Shown here piece after piece: positions 21,345-33,129 of a stretch of DNA of 64,000 nt (position 1 is the first letter of the stretch; the number at the start of each line of letters is the position of its first letter). The notes beneath the pieces were generated by a model. It ran no database searches and was not told the DNA's origin. It saw nothing but the letters and a program-made list of their open reading frames with translations. The stretch is taken from contig OX352763.1 of NCBI GenBank assembly GCA_947095585.1, positions 20,075,462-20,139,461 on the forward strand, in the 5' to 3' direction. The position numbers and the translations under genes were made by a program. The stretch is from Nephrocerus scutellatus. Lineage: Eukaryota; Arthropoda; Insecta; Diptera; Pipunculidae.

Positions 21345-22375
21345 CTTTCAATTGGCTACGCTAACTACTGGACCAATTTTGGTCAGGTTTTCACCATTAT
21401 ACAGGGGTTTTCGGCACAGGGGTTATAGGCAACATACAATTTTGGCTCAGTGGGTGGGTAGATGGAGGTGGGCCTCAATGGTTTGCGGAGGTTTCAGTGG
21501 GGGAGCGGTCAGTTTATCAGTAGTTTGGGAGTGGCAGCCGGATAACGCCTGTTATTTTAGCTTTTCGTTGGTCTAGACGGTGTGGCGATTGGCGGGTTCC
21601 GGGTAATTCCGGAGTTAACAACTGGTCTATACTTAAATATTATAAAGAGGTAAGGTATTGTTTGTATGTAGGAGGTAATTCTCGAAACTACTGGACCTGA
21701 TCTACTTTTCACTACTGTACAGGGTTTTTCGCCCCGGCAGTTACTGGGTACTTTGGTCAGTGGAGAGGGGACTTAATGGTGTGGCCCAGTGTGGAGAAGT
21801 GGTAAGATGGTGTGGGTTAGTGGAGTGGTCACTTGGGTGGGGGTCAGATTGGTTGGTTCAGTAGGGAGCAGAGAAGGCAGGAGGGGGGAAGGGGGAGGGG
21901 GTGTGTCCCAGGTAACACCGGGGCTAGAAGCTAGTATTATATAAACTTTCCTTTGGCTACGCTAACCTTGGAAACTAAACTACTGGAACGATTTTGATCA
22001 GGTTTTAACCATTTCACCATTTCACCATTCACCTCCCCCGGAGGCCATAGGCTACAGTTTTTGATCAGTGGCGGGTAGATGGCAGAGGAATTAATGGTGA
22101 GGCCAATGTGCGGAAAGAGTCAATTGGTTTGGATCGGTGTGGTTTCAGTTGGGTAGGGGACAGTTTAGTTGGTGCAGTAGGGTAGGAGGGCCATTCTGTT
22201 ATTTTAACTCATCCTGAAAGCTACTGGACCAATTTTACTCAGGTCTTTATAATTATACAGGATTTTTAGCTGCGGAGATTATAGGCTGCGGTTTTGTGGT
22301 ATGTGGTGGGTGGGTGGTCAGCTGTGGATGGGTTCGGAGCAGCCGGGCAAGGCCGGGAATATCAGCTAGTTTAAT
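21345..22375 (+). repeat. four decayed tandem units of a dispersed repeat
   Basis: Each unit has a landmark like CTGGACCAATTTTGGTCAGG, then a 'cattatacagggttttc' stretch, a G-rich middle (GTGGGTGGGTAGATGG) and an end like GGGTAATTCCGGAGTTAACA or AAGGCCGGGAATATCAGCTA. Landmarks fall near 21367, 21689, 21982 and 22224, so units are about 240-320 bp. 'TTGGCTACGCTAAC' precedes two of them. It is G-rich, with no ORF of note. The reverse-oriented segment at 41128-41550 carries the matching CCCCGGCGTAACCCGGGACC end. Confidence 0.65.
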
Positions 22376-22379
22376 ATAG

Positions 22380-23735
22380 TTTTAAAGAAACTTTTATGAA
22401 CCTGATGGTTACTTACGTTATGTCTATCAAAATATCAATTTAATTGACCACAATGGTTACGTTAGCGTTACGTAGTATTTATCGGATTACTGTTTTAAAG
22501 CCATCCAACTTTTAGATGAATTTGTTAAAAATATTTGAAAATTTAAACCCCCAAGGCCCAAAGCGATATGTGCCCTGAGTACGCATCGATGACTAAAAAG
22601 TAAGACAGATCATTCTCTGCAAGAAAAGGGTGGGCCGTATTGACAATTCGGCTTAACACTCTGTGACCACATGGGCCGTTGGTGTATGTTTGTCTCTCAA
22701 TACATCATGCCTCAGCGATTCCAAAATTCAAACAGCAAATGGGATAGACAGACAAACATCCATATGACAGTCGCTGCCATATTGCAAACAATTGCCACAA
22801 GTTCGTAACTTCGTTGTTGCCCGTATTGTTCGTCACGCATTGTTCTCTACCACAGACGACGTAATGTTTCCTAATTGTGTTGTTGCAAGTTTCAGGTTTC
22901 AACAACAAATTAAAACTGCAACTCTGACTGAGTGACGCTCTGATGCATGGTGTGTTTATTTGTTGGTGGGTGTGTGTGTTGACCAAATGTTTTATTACCT
23001 CGCACACCAAACACAACAGAAACAAACAAAAAAGTGTCAGAAAGCCACCAAATGGGTTAAGACAGTCTGTCGGCGTCGACTTCGTCTTTCAAAGTAGCAC
23101 ACGTTAACAATTGAATGGGTAAGGCCTCTCAATTTTGTCTTGCACTCTACCACCTACATAATGCACCATTACCTGGACATGCAACAGTGTTTTCGACGTC
23201 AGCACTTGTGACAAAAGCAAAGCTCGACTCATAAATACAATATACAACTCGAGTTCCTTTGACGCGACGCAGACGATGACGACACAATGACAAAGTTCAA
23301 CACGGGGTGTAGGATGAGGGTGTTTGAGTGAAGGTTTCGTGATTGTTTTGACATTTTGTTTGTTTACAAGATTTGCCAATTGATTTATGGCGATTGCGGC
23401 TACGTACATTATATGCCTCAATGACGGGCTCTATGTGCTTTCGGGAGCTTTTAATAGCGATATTAATACGATTCCGGCCTACAGTGCAGGTTATAATACG
23501 ATTAGCTAGCGTTTGGCGACAGCGATAAGTCAAATTTTAGTACAATATCGCATTTGACGAGGACCGCACTAGTGGTGGTGGCGTATCGGATAGCCACTCG
23601 AGTGTGTGCAAGGAAAAGGCACGATTTTCCTAGTAAGCGTTTTATCATTGCACTTCGAATGCTTATATTGCGGGAGGTCATTCTTCTTTTTCATCATCAA
23701 GTCATCGGCGTAGTTTCAAAATCGTATAAGGGCAG
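22380..23735. other. no gene recognised
   Basis: Spacer. Minus-strand frames at 22705-23533 lack motifs. Confidence 0.5.
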
Positions 23736-23739
23736 CATT

Positions 23740-24385
23740 ACGTTGAACAATAAGGAATGCCGCAATATACACCGCGTTGCACATACTGCAAAGACAAAGA
23801 GGGTAATTTGATCACCGATCACAAAGGCATCTTAGAGCGATGGGAAGAGCACTTTCACGAGTGGCTTAATGGCCAGCTAACTGAGGAATTGGAGGCTCCA
23901 CCAATGACCGAAGACCACACCATGCTGCCGCCACCAAGCATAGACAAAGTTAGCAGAGCGATAAATCGAGTCAAAAATAATAAGGCCCCTGGATCAGTTG
24001 ATATCCCAGCGGAGCTGATTAAGTCAGGAAGGTCCGCAATACACCAAACAATTTAAGAACTAAAAGTGCAAGTATGGGAGGAAATAGCGATGCCAGAAGA
24101 CTAGCGAAGAGGCATCCTTTGCCTCATACATTAGAAAGAAGAAATAACAACATGCAGCAATTATCGTGGTTAACGTCGTTGTTGAGTAACGCGTATAAGA
24201 TTTTCTCCTCTTTCATTCAAGACAGCATACGCTAAAGTCATTATTGGTTCATTCCAGTGTAGATTCATTGCAGGCAAATCAACAACTGATTAGATTTACA
24301 CCCTTAGGTAGGTGATGGAAAAATGAGTCGAAATCGGAACCGGTGGATAGATTTTTTGCGGGAGGCCAGGACCGGACAAAAACCC
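23740..24385 (+). pseudogene. RTE-type LINE with internal deletion
   Basis: Plus strand: KGILERWEEHFHEWLNGQL, then EDHTMLPPPSIDKVSRAINR and KNNKAPGSVDIPAELIKSG, the RTE reverse transcriptase amino-terminal blocks, nearly identical to those at 28745-29185. Stops and shifts follow (an in-frame TAA at about 24053). After a remnant of STTDQIYTLR at about 24280-24310 the sequence jumps at about 24320 directly to the 3' tail (TCGAAATCGGAACCGGTGGA, GGCCAGGACCGGAC). The catalytic core and most of ORF2 are therefore missing, and the 5' end is truncated. Confidence 0.75.
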
Positions 24386-24389
24386 GTGG

Positions 24390-26965
24390 CATCTTCTCAG
24401 CGAATGTAGAGCAACGATCCGAATACTCCATATGGGAACCGACGAGATCTCGGAGTCTGCGCGATTTTCACTGAATTCACTTCATTTTATTAAGTTCCTA
24501 AGAACCATTGGTATAGAGAGAGAGCTGTAAGGACGCACGTGCACTATCCACAAAACACAAGATAGGGGAAACGTAATCGGTCCGCATGGCTCGCTGTGCT
24601 ACTACAAGACACCCCATTATTCATCATCATCAACTACCGGTCTTTGAAGTCAGCAAGGTTCATCTGTATTGTACTGTACCAGATCCTTACCCAAAAGGAA
24701 GCCCTTATGTCTAAGAAGAAATAAAGCATTGGAATAGCAGAATCTTGTAAAAAATTCCAATATAGGAATTTCTAAAAAGAAGAAAGAGGACGTCCACTTC
24801 CAATTTTTAATTCTGATCATAAAGATAATCCACTATATGTATGCTTTTTCCCAAATTATCAATGCTGTTTTGGTGGTCTAGTCCAACGCGTCAGGCATTT
24901 GTTTGCAAGGAACTCGAAGCATGCAAATACTGTGTGTGACAAACCATTTTTACTTCCAAAGAACCTTTTTAAATATTTTTAAGGGCTTCTGGCCGAAGCA
25001 GTATTTTTTTAGCACAACACTCTAATCAGAACCCGGACAGATACAATGGAATACATCAAAAGTGCTCTTCTGAGGAAATGTGAACAATTTAATTAAAAAA
25101 AAAGTCGACGTCTTCCAAATACAGATCCAAAGCTATAGCAAACTCTTCAAGTACGCCCTGCAGACTCAATTGTTTAAAAGTCTCTGCATAAGCATTGTTG
25201 TCCCTAGAATTTCTGTTAGATTTCAAATCTTCGTGATGTACCTGTAATATCCTGTCATTATTAATTTAGGCGGATGTATTTGTAACTGGTACAACGTACG
25301 AGCACTACCATGTCATGCATACTCATATTAGCAACAAAAACATTCGTGCGCATAGTTAACCAAACAACGAAGCAAAATTTCCAGCTCCAACATAACTGCA
25401 AAACTCTTCGCAAATGCAAATTAATTTCCGCCCGTAAAATAATACGTGAAACCTTTATTTTACGTTCATTTTGGATCTTCTAATTTCGCCAGAGAAATTC
25501 CATGCCACCCTTCAAAACGAAAAAGCACAGGCACAAGCAAGAAACTTTTTAGTGAAGAGATCGTGATTCGAGAACCCGAATAGGAATTCTGCTGCTCGAG
25601 GCGAAACTACGGCACACACACACACACACATTCAGACCACATACGGAATCCCAAAGTAAATTGAATTTGAATAATTGATGAGGCATAATTATTTATCCGC
25701 CCCCTACCTATCGTTGATTGGCCGTATAAGGCACAGGAAGCAGACAGACAGACTGAAAGACAGTCAGTCAGTGAGTAGTTCCCAATCAGTGAAGCATCCA
25801 ACCAACAAACTCACGGTACCTACATATATCTATAATCCACCTGATGATGCAAACAGCAATCGACAAACATCAACCATCAGGAGCTGGATGGGGGCAATCA
25901 GTTAGGACGGGATGAAGGCGATGCTATATATTATTTTTTACTTCCACACAACTTGCGAGTACGTAGATGCAGAAAAAATCTCAGCTTCTCAGCATGAACT
26001 CTTCAGCCTCCAGGTTTAAGTCATCTTCTGGTAAAACTCTTCCGGTCTCAAATGGAATCCGAGATGTGATTTAATAGTCCGGTCATTAGTTGGGACCAAA
26101 TGAAAGAATGAAAACATCCGATTCTAATGTGATATAGGATGTGGACTTGGACTGTAATGTATGTAAATTCATAATATCCTGAGGGCATTTTACATTCTGG
26201 AGAGATAGATATCGTCATCATCATCATCATCGTTTTCCTCGTCATCGTACCCATTAGCTCTAAGAGGACGAAGTCACCTCTAATACGAGGAGGGATCAGG
26301 GATCAGCTATTTGCCAGCTATTAAAGTTAATCCTTTGGAAGAGAATTCCTGTAAGCCCCACAAGCAAAAGCATACGCATTTATCCATTATCACATCCATC
26401 TCCTTAAAAAGGGATGAACGATCAGGACGAGTGTCTCTAATGTTAGTGTCTATTGACTTCAAAGTGAATAACTTGTTTGCTTTTGTGTTGCTTCTCCATC
26501 CGTCCCTTATCACTGGACGTTGTGTACGTACACAGCCATATTTGTAAAATATAATTTCACATATATTACATGATGGGTAGCCGAAGGATACTAACCATTT
26601 ATACAGATGTCAATCGGATGTCAATTGGGCAGCTTCTGAGATGTCGTGGAGGTTTGTATTTAAATCACTTTTCACTTTTAATTCGCCCAAGGCAAAGGCA
26701 TTTCGAGATTGACAGTTCGCTTGGAACACGTTGCGCGGATTATGTCAGCAAAATTAATTTTGCTGACATGTGATTGCAGTCAAGGGTGTCATAGATCACT
26801 CAAAAGTGTTGTTTGTTTGTTAAGGGCGCGCATGTAAGGATGTATGATAAATATTTAAGTTTGTTTAAGTTTGTCGTGTAGGAAGGGAGAGGGAGGAGGG
26901 CTTACATAAAGGACACTGATGCCTCTACTGTTTCGAAAACTAATTTTCCCTGAATAATCGTCCTT
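24390..26965. other. no gene recognised; microsatellites
   Basis: Spacer with a CA repeat at 25613-25630 and an ATC repeat near 26212-26232. Short frames only. Confidence 0.5.
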
Positions 26966-26969
26966 CCTC

Positions 26970-28112
26970 ACATAGGTTAGGTTAGGTTAAAGGTGGCTGT
27001 CAATGAAAGCGACACACTTAGACCACTAGTGGTCGATTGTGATACCACACAGATCAGGAACAATTCCTTCCACGTACTCGATGAACCAGTTAGAGCTTCG
27101 TATGAAGCGTAGGAGACTACCAATGTCAATGTGAACTCATAAGTGTCGTTGTAGAATAAAGCTCCAATATGAAGTTTACGCTTTTGGGAGAGGGCTGGAC
27201 AAGTACAGAGAAGATGGACGATAGTCTCCTCCTCCTTTTCATCCATGCAGCTTCTGCAGAAGTCATTCGAGAATACTCCAAACCTGCCTAAGAGACAGTG
27301 TCCAGTGAAGACACCTTCAATAGCACCGATGTGGGATCTTTATCCGAAAATATATGGATATCCTTAGCGGATATGACGTTTCTCTTCAGCCAAGACAAGG
27401 CTTCACTGATCGCCATGATTTCAGCCCGGAAAACACTACAGTGATTTGGAAGACGGAAAGAGAGGCTAAAACTTAACTTTTTGAGAAAACACCTCTGCCG
27501 ACTGCGTCATCAGTTTTTGAACCGTCTGTGTATAAATGAATGTGTTCATCTTTCAGGTAGGCGACTTCGTCTCAGAATGATCTGAAGGGGAAGGTGACCT
27601 GGAAGTCTTTGTTGAAATGGAGTTGCAGAATGTTGTAGTCTATGTTGTCTGGGATCCTGAATGAATTCAGAATAAAGGAGTGAAGGTTTACTTTTTTATT
27701 TAAGGCAGCCCACCATATTCTACTCTCTGATTAGGTCTTACTACCGCTGAATACAGCCAATGAGTTATATGGGGTTGAAGACCCAAACGGCTACCAATGG
27801 CTTTTTTTGCATGAGAAGAGTGCCACTGTGGATTTACGAACACTTTCTTGTATGTTAGGTTTCCAGCTTAGCTTTCTGTCCAAAATAAGACCCAAATACT
27901 TGGCTCTATCAGAGAATTTTAAGCTTTTACCTTTTATAGAAGGAGGGTTAATAAGGAACTTTATATTTCCTGGTGAATTGGAAAATCTCAGTTTTGCGAT
28001 CTGCCCAGCAAATTAGCATGTTGAGAGCATTTTGCAGGAGTTCCTTTAAGGTATTCGGGTCTTTTGCTGGGACGGCAATAGCAACGTCATCCATATAAGC
28101 GATTACTCTGCA
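26970..28112 (-). pseudogene. RNase H-bearing LINE, 3' half
   Basis: Minus strand from about 28112 down. It starts inside the polymerase with VIAYMDDVAIAVPAKDPNTL (the catalytic YxDD box) and LLQNALNMLICWADR. It then shows decayed RNase H landmarks (around 27430-27350, for example ALSWLKRNVISAKDI) and the terminal zinc motif near 27246 (MDEKEEETIVHLLCTCPAL), followed by a tail (CAGCCACCTTTAACCTAACC) that ends in CCTAA repeats at 26973-26989. Frames are broken several times. The 5' side is joined to an RTE fragment in the same orientation at about 28112. It belongs to the same broad I/R1 superfamily as 6056-6992. Confidence 0.7.
26973..26989 (-). repeat. (CCTAA)n LINE 3' tail
   Basis: Just over three CCTAA units on the minus strand (TTAGG on the plus strand) at the 3' end of the RNase H LINE. 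See 31672-31697 for a longer copy. Confidence 0.7.
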
Positions 28113-29185
28113 GGCCTCACCTTCCTCACATACGGAGCCAACAATTCTTCGTAAGACTTTTCTGTCGGACGCGGCTAAGAGGTCCGAATGCTTGGATATT
28201 AAGTTCCTAGATTTGAAAAGTCTTGACAGGCTTTGTTTTGCTTTCATTTATGTGCAGCCCCAGATTTCGTGCCGCCCGCTGTATGAAAGCTTCCTGTACA
28301 GCTTTTGGGTGTCGACCAACGATGTCAATGTCGCCTGCGTACGCCAGTATCTGAATGGAGTTATAGAGGATTGTTCTTCTCGTCGTTACGTCAGAGTCTC
28401 GGATCACTTTCTCCAACGCCATGTTGAAGAGGACGCAGTCCAGTCCATCCCCTTGTCGGAGCCCGTTATAGATGTTGAATGGGCTTGATAGTGATCCGGA
28501 TATTTTTACATGGCTTATAACATTGGTCATGGTCATGGTGTTTATTTGGGATACCGAATTCTCTCATGGCTTTATAAAGTTATACTCTGGCTATGCTATC
28601 ATAGGAGGCTTTAAAGCCTATAAAAAGATGGTGTAGTGAGTTTTAAAACTCTAAACAATTTTCCATCACCTGCCTAAGGGTGTAAATCTGATCAGTTGTT
28701 GATTTGCCTGAGATGAAGCCACATTGGTATGGACCAATGATCCATTAAGCGTATGGGGCTATCCTGTCTTGAAGGATAGATGAGAAAATTTTATACGCGG
28801 TAGTCAACAACGTTATACCACGATAATTGCTGCAGGTTGTGATATCTCCTTTCTTATGTATGGGACACAGGATGCCTCTTCGACAGTCTTCTGGCATCGC
28901 TTCTTCCTCCCATACTTGCACTATTAGATCATGAATTGCTTGGTGTATTGCGTGGCCTCCTGTTTTAATTAGCTCCGCTGGTATACCATCAGATCCCGGG
29001 GCCTTATTCTTTTTGAGCCGATTTATCGCTCTGCTAACTTTGTCTATGCTTGGTGGCGGCAGCATAGTGTGGTCTTCGGTCATTGGTTGAGCCTCCAATT
29101 CCTTAGTTAGCTTGCCATCAAGCAACACATGAAAGTGCTCTTCCCATCGCTCTAAGATGCTTTTGAGATCGGCGATCAGGTTAGA
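28112..29185 (-). pseudogene. RTE-type LINE reverse transcriptase
   Basis: Minus strand from 29185. The intact amino-terminal block to 28745 includes MTEDHTMLPPPSIDKVSRAI, KNKAPGSDGIPAELIKTG and KKGDITTCSNYRGITLL. After frameshifts come STTDQIYTLRQVME (about 28690), then GLRQGDGLDCVLFNMALEK and ILAYAGDIDIVG near 28340, where the catalytic YADD has become YAGD, so the polymerase is dead. GLHINESKTK and RKVLRRIVGSVCEEGE follow to about 28115, where a different LINE takes over. The 5' end lies at ILERWEEHF, the same region that opens the copy at 23740. Confidence 0.8.
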
Positions 29186-29189
29186 TTAC

Positions 29190-31450
29190 TTTATTAGATT
29201 GAATCTATCTTCAGACTGAAAATTTACAAAATGTTTCTTATGATATCTTAGTATTAATATTATTGCGAAACAATTCTTTCGACAACAAAGTGGAAAAAAT
29301 CCGTAAATATATTTTGTATTTATTGGATCAATCAAAGATAATTGCGACGGTGTATAGAAAATATTTAATGGAAACAATCAATAGAACTGCAGCCAGTACT
29401 TATTTTACTACTTAGTGATTATGAAATAATTTAGTGACGAATTGTTTCACAATTTGATTTTAAACGCGCGTGTATTTATATTATATGTATGGGTTTTGTT
29501 ACTATAACAGTGTGTCCCGATATCTGATCAGTCTGGGTAAAAAGCTGTCTATCGAAACAAAAGTACACGCAGCGTTATATGATAATCTTTTCTGGTGCAA
29601 TCCCCAACATCCCGATTATTTGTAAAATTCCCTTTGGTATTGAATCCATCGATAAACGTCCGGGAATTTGTTGGCATTCATTTCTGTCAAGTCAGGTTCG
29701 ATATACAAACGGATGGCTGACATTTTATTGCATTTTTTTTTTTCTGGGCGGATGTTTTTATGTCATATTGTATGCTGCGAGCAGCCTAGTGAGATTTACT
29801 CGAATTCCATAAAAAGTTAAGTTAACCGGAAAGGAAAACTATATAAAGAACAGTTTTTTTTCCACAAAGACTTCGCAATTATCAATTCAATTCAATCTTT
29901 CTATAGAGTGTTTTCGTTGGTTTGCTCCAATTGGAATTCCTCATAAGACCAAATGTTTAAACAAAGGGTGGCCTAATGGCGAAAGTGCCACACGATTGCC
30001 GAATTCCCAAAAAGCAAGTGAATTATTTAATTTAACAGAAATTCCATGGAAAGCTTTTCCATATATGTGTCAAGTTGCAACGCAGTAGTTGGCAGAGTAA
30101 ACCCCACGATAATGGCAACAAACAATGGCAAGTTTAAAATATAACCCTCCCCCCAGCGCTACAGGTTAACCAACATTACTGCTGTGTAAGCCAAAGTTAA
30201 TAATTAAAGTGATTCCTTGATGAAAGTCTTCATAATGGAAACTCAACTCAACTTACGGCGGAAGTTATACCACCGTACAAATACTTCCGTCTTGTCTTCG
30301 TCGCTTCATCGCTCGTGTGGTGTTTAGTCGTGAGATCCTTGCAGCAGTGGGGGACTGGGATATTGTATAATTAAAATTTTACAGTGCACTCAAGTACCTT
30401 GGGAATAAGCGTTTGCTTTTCATTGCGGTTGCCTCTTCCGCTGTCATTATAAATCAGTCTAATGGAAAATTTCCACCGTTGTTCGCCGAATTGCCTGCAT
30501 GTGAATAGTTAAAGATGAAAACGAAAATGAAAATGATTAAATGATTGGGGCTAAAGTGATATCATAACACACGTAGTATGGAGCACTCAGCAAGCATCAC
30601 CACCGCTTTACAATTTCACGTTTCATGTTACGAAGGAACATTCTCCCTCTGATTTGGATTTAATTTGAAAATTTGATTTTAATTTGACTCGGCATTGGAA
30701 CAGCCAGGAGCAGCATCACCACCTGGTGGAGCAGTTCACTTCAACTGGGTGTGTGTGGAGTGTTATTTCGTCTGTGCAAGTATACTTTTTGTTCGCTAGG
30801 TGTGCAAAATGGTGCACCACATGAGAGTTTTTAATTAAATTAATTTATCATAACCGTCTGCGCCTGGTGTTCATGACGACTGAATAGACATATTATGTGT
30901 CAGTGTATGCAGGTTATGCAAATGTGGCCGTCACAATCTCACGATCAAATAAATTTGCAAATTTCGTATCTAATTTGCTTTGCACAACGAAATTCATTTC
31001 ATCTGAGTTGTGTTTTTGTTGATACGAGTACATTCCGTTTTTAGAGATCCAACAGAAAGGGGTTCTATAGATATGCAAGGAATTTAGTTACACAAACAAG
31101 GCCCCAAATATATCAATAATTCTTAGATATGGACATTGTCGCTGTTGTCATGATTTTGAGTTCTTATTATCACAAATACGCCATTGGCAGAGTAAACCCC
31201 ACGTTAATTGGAAACTACCTCTTCTAGAACCCAATTCTGTGTTCGGCCGTCAAATCGAATCTTCATTCCGAAGAAATTATTAATGAATGCTCTTGCATTG
31301 AGTAGAACAAAAATGTCACAATTCATTGTATATTTGCGTATATGTGTTGAAATCAACTCTACATATTTCAAAATTGCTGAAAATAATGTAAAATGTCAGT
31401 ACAATTCCTAAATCAGTACAAACGTTATTCACTTTTTAATCTGGATACAT
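29190..31450. other. no gene recognised
   Basis: AT-rich spacer. The 18-mer GGCAGAGTAAACCCCACG occurs near 30091 and again near 31186, in similar short contexts, without larger homology that I can see. Confidence 0.5.
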
Positions 31451-31455
31451 TTTCA

Positions 31456-31670
31456 TTATCGTCATCATGTTAGTCCTGGCTTCACTCACTCAACCGATCA
31501 CCCAGTTTTACATCCATAAAGTCTGGTCGTCCTGGTTTAAGCCATCCTTCTAGCTTAGTCTTGGCCTGGCTAGCTGACGTGTTCCATAAATCCTGTTGCA
31601 AAACACTTTCATTTATGCGAGCTAGGTGTCCTGCCCAACAAAGCTTACCGAGCTCGATTCTCTTCATGAT
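31456..31670 (-). pseudogene. RTE-type LINE 3' tail
   Basis: Minus strand: MKRIELGKLCWAGHLARI, then TKLEGWLKPGRPDFMDVKLGD, matching the RTE tail (IK.GRLRWAGH..R.., then R.GRP...W.D). It ends in a GATGACGATAATG stretch. Its truncated 5' side at 31670 touches the CCTAA tail of the next LINE. Confidence 0.65.
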
Positions 31671-31671
31671 G

Positions 31672-31697
31672 TAGGTTAGGTTAGGTTAGGTTAGGTA
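31672..31697 (-). repeat. (CCTAA)n LINE 3' tail, five units
   Basis: Five CCTAA units (TTAGG on the plus strand) at the 3' end of the LINE remnant at 31672-32118. Confidence 0.75.
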
Positions 31698-32118
31698 GTG
31701 ATGGCACCACTTAGACCATTAGCGGTTCTTTGTGTTACCACATGATCTTATAAACCTTTTCCATTTTTAAAGGACCCATTCCGATCTCTTAATGAATCGA
31801 AGTATGTCTCGCACTTTGTTGTGTTTGAGATCTGAAAGGTTGTTCATCAATCGTTTACTAAAGAGTTTTTGTCTTCTGTACACTAATGCCGGACTGGAGC
31901 AAAGAACTCTTTTCGAGGCAAAAGATTTAGTGTCGCAATAGGCCTCCCGACAGTAGCCCTTTCCGGTAACAGCTGAAGAGTCGTACCGCGTCTAGCTAGA
32001 TTGTCCGCCCTGCAGTTCCCTCCCATATCTGAGTTGCCCGGAACCTAAATGAATGGTTGAACTGCTCACCTATCTCGTTAAGAGAGGAATGAGTGCTAAA
32101 CGCCACTTTTAATGACAG
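31672..32118 (-). pseudogene. RNase H end of a LINE
   Basis: On the minus strand the sequence encodes, across frames, SLNEIGEQFN, then the RNase H closing block (GGGAACTGCAGGGCGGACAA, i.e. GNCRADNLARRGT) and a stretch of decayed spacer, ending in the CCTAA tail. It shares the ACCACTTAGACC-type block just before the tail with the LINE at 26990-27030. The sequence on its 5' side (from 32119) is an opposite-strand jockey copy. The preceding part of the same kind of LINE reappears at 33130-33480, which suggests the jockey copy landed inside it. Confidence 0.6.
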
Positions 32119-33125
32119 TGAGACTGCTATAAACGTAAATTAAGAACGGAGTGGCAAAAGCATCTCTCCTCACGAAGGAAAAGCTGACAAAAGCCCTCCA
32201 AAGACTTATTTTCTCAAAGGGGAAAATGTGAGGAGCTAAAGAAGAAATCACGAAGACCTGTCACCAAATGCGACTAACCACTCTGGAAAGCGGCAAAGAA
32301 AACCATACCTCCAAGCAGCACGACCCACCAATCAAATGGAAACTGGGCAAACTGGGTGTCTACCTTTGCGGACGACACCGCGATACTAAGCGCCCACAGC
32401 GACCCCAAATCAGCTTCTCATAATAACTACCTAAAGCGACTCGAACTCTGGTTAATCACTTGGAGAATTAAAGTAAAAAAGACGAAAAGCACACACATCA
32501 CTTTTGCTCTCAACAACACATTAGTTCCTCAAAGTAAAGATGTAAAGTACCTCGGTATCCACCTATACAGACGGAATACCTGGAGAAAACACATTAAGTC
32601 CAAACGCAATCTATTCAAACTCAAATTTTACAATATGCACGGGATGCTCAACAAACACTTTACCATCAGTCTAGATAACAAAATCCTTCTCTATAAAGCA
32701 ATCATCAAGCCAACATGGACATATAGCATACAGCTCTAGGGCTCAGCAAGCTCTTCCAATCTAGAACTCTTGCAACGGTTGCAGTCCAGAATCCTAAGAA
32801 CAATCTCCGGTGCACCATGGTACTTCAAAAACTCCCCGCTGCATAGAGACTTGAGTATCCCGACTATCACAGAAGAAATCAACATTCAAATACTAAAGTA
32901 TACCTTAAAACTTAACTGTCATCCTTATTAACGAACTTCTACATCAGCATGAGCCGCACAGGCTGAAGAGATTTAAAAGTATAATTGCATAACTTTTACC
33001 AATCACAATGTTTAGCTGCAACTATATTATATTGTACTCAATTTAGACCTCAGATTCTATCACATATTGTTAGTTCCTAAATTGGAAGATCCTATATCTA
33101 AATAAATAAAACCAAAAAAAAAAAA
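32119..33125 (+). pseudogene. jockey LINE 3' part with poly(A) tail
   Basis: Plus strand: STFADDTAILSAHSDP at about 32360-32405 (catalytic FADD present), KVKKTKSTHITF, VKYLGIHLYRR, then ILLYKAIIKPTWTYSIQL. The frame stops at TAG 32737-32739, where the family normally has Trp before GSAS. It resumes in frame (SNLELLQRLQSRILRTISGA, WYF) to about 32900. A poly(A) stretch follows AATAAATAAAACC near 33107-33124. The 5' boundary is placed at 32119, where minus-strand LINE similarity stops. This is a 5'-truncated copy with relatively few lesions, so it is fairly recent. Confidence 0.8.
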
Positions 33126-33129
33126 TTAT

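Noticed and set aside
31672..31697. True telomeric TTAGG array
   Set aside because: Only five units, placed exactly at a LINE 3' end, inside repeat-rich DNA with more sequence on both sides.
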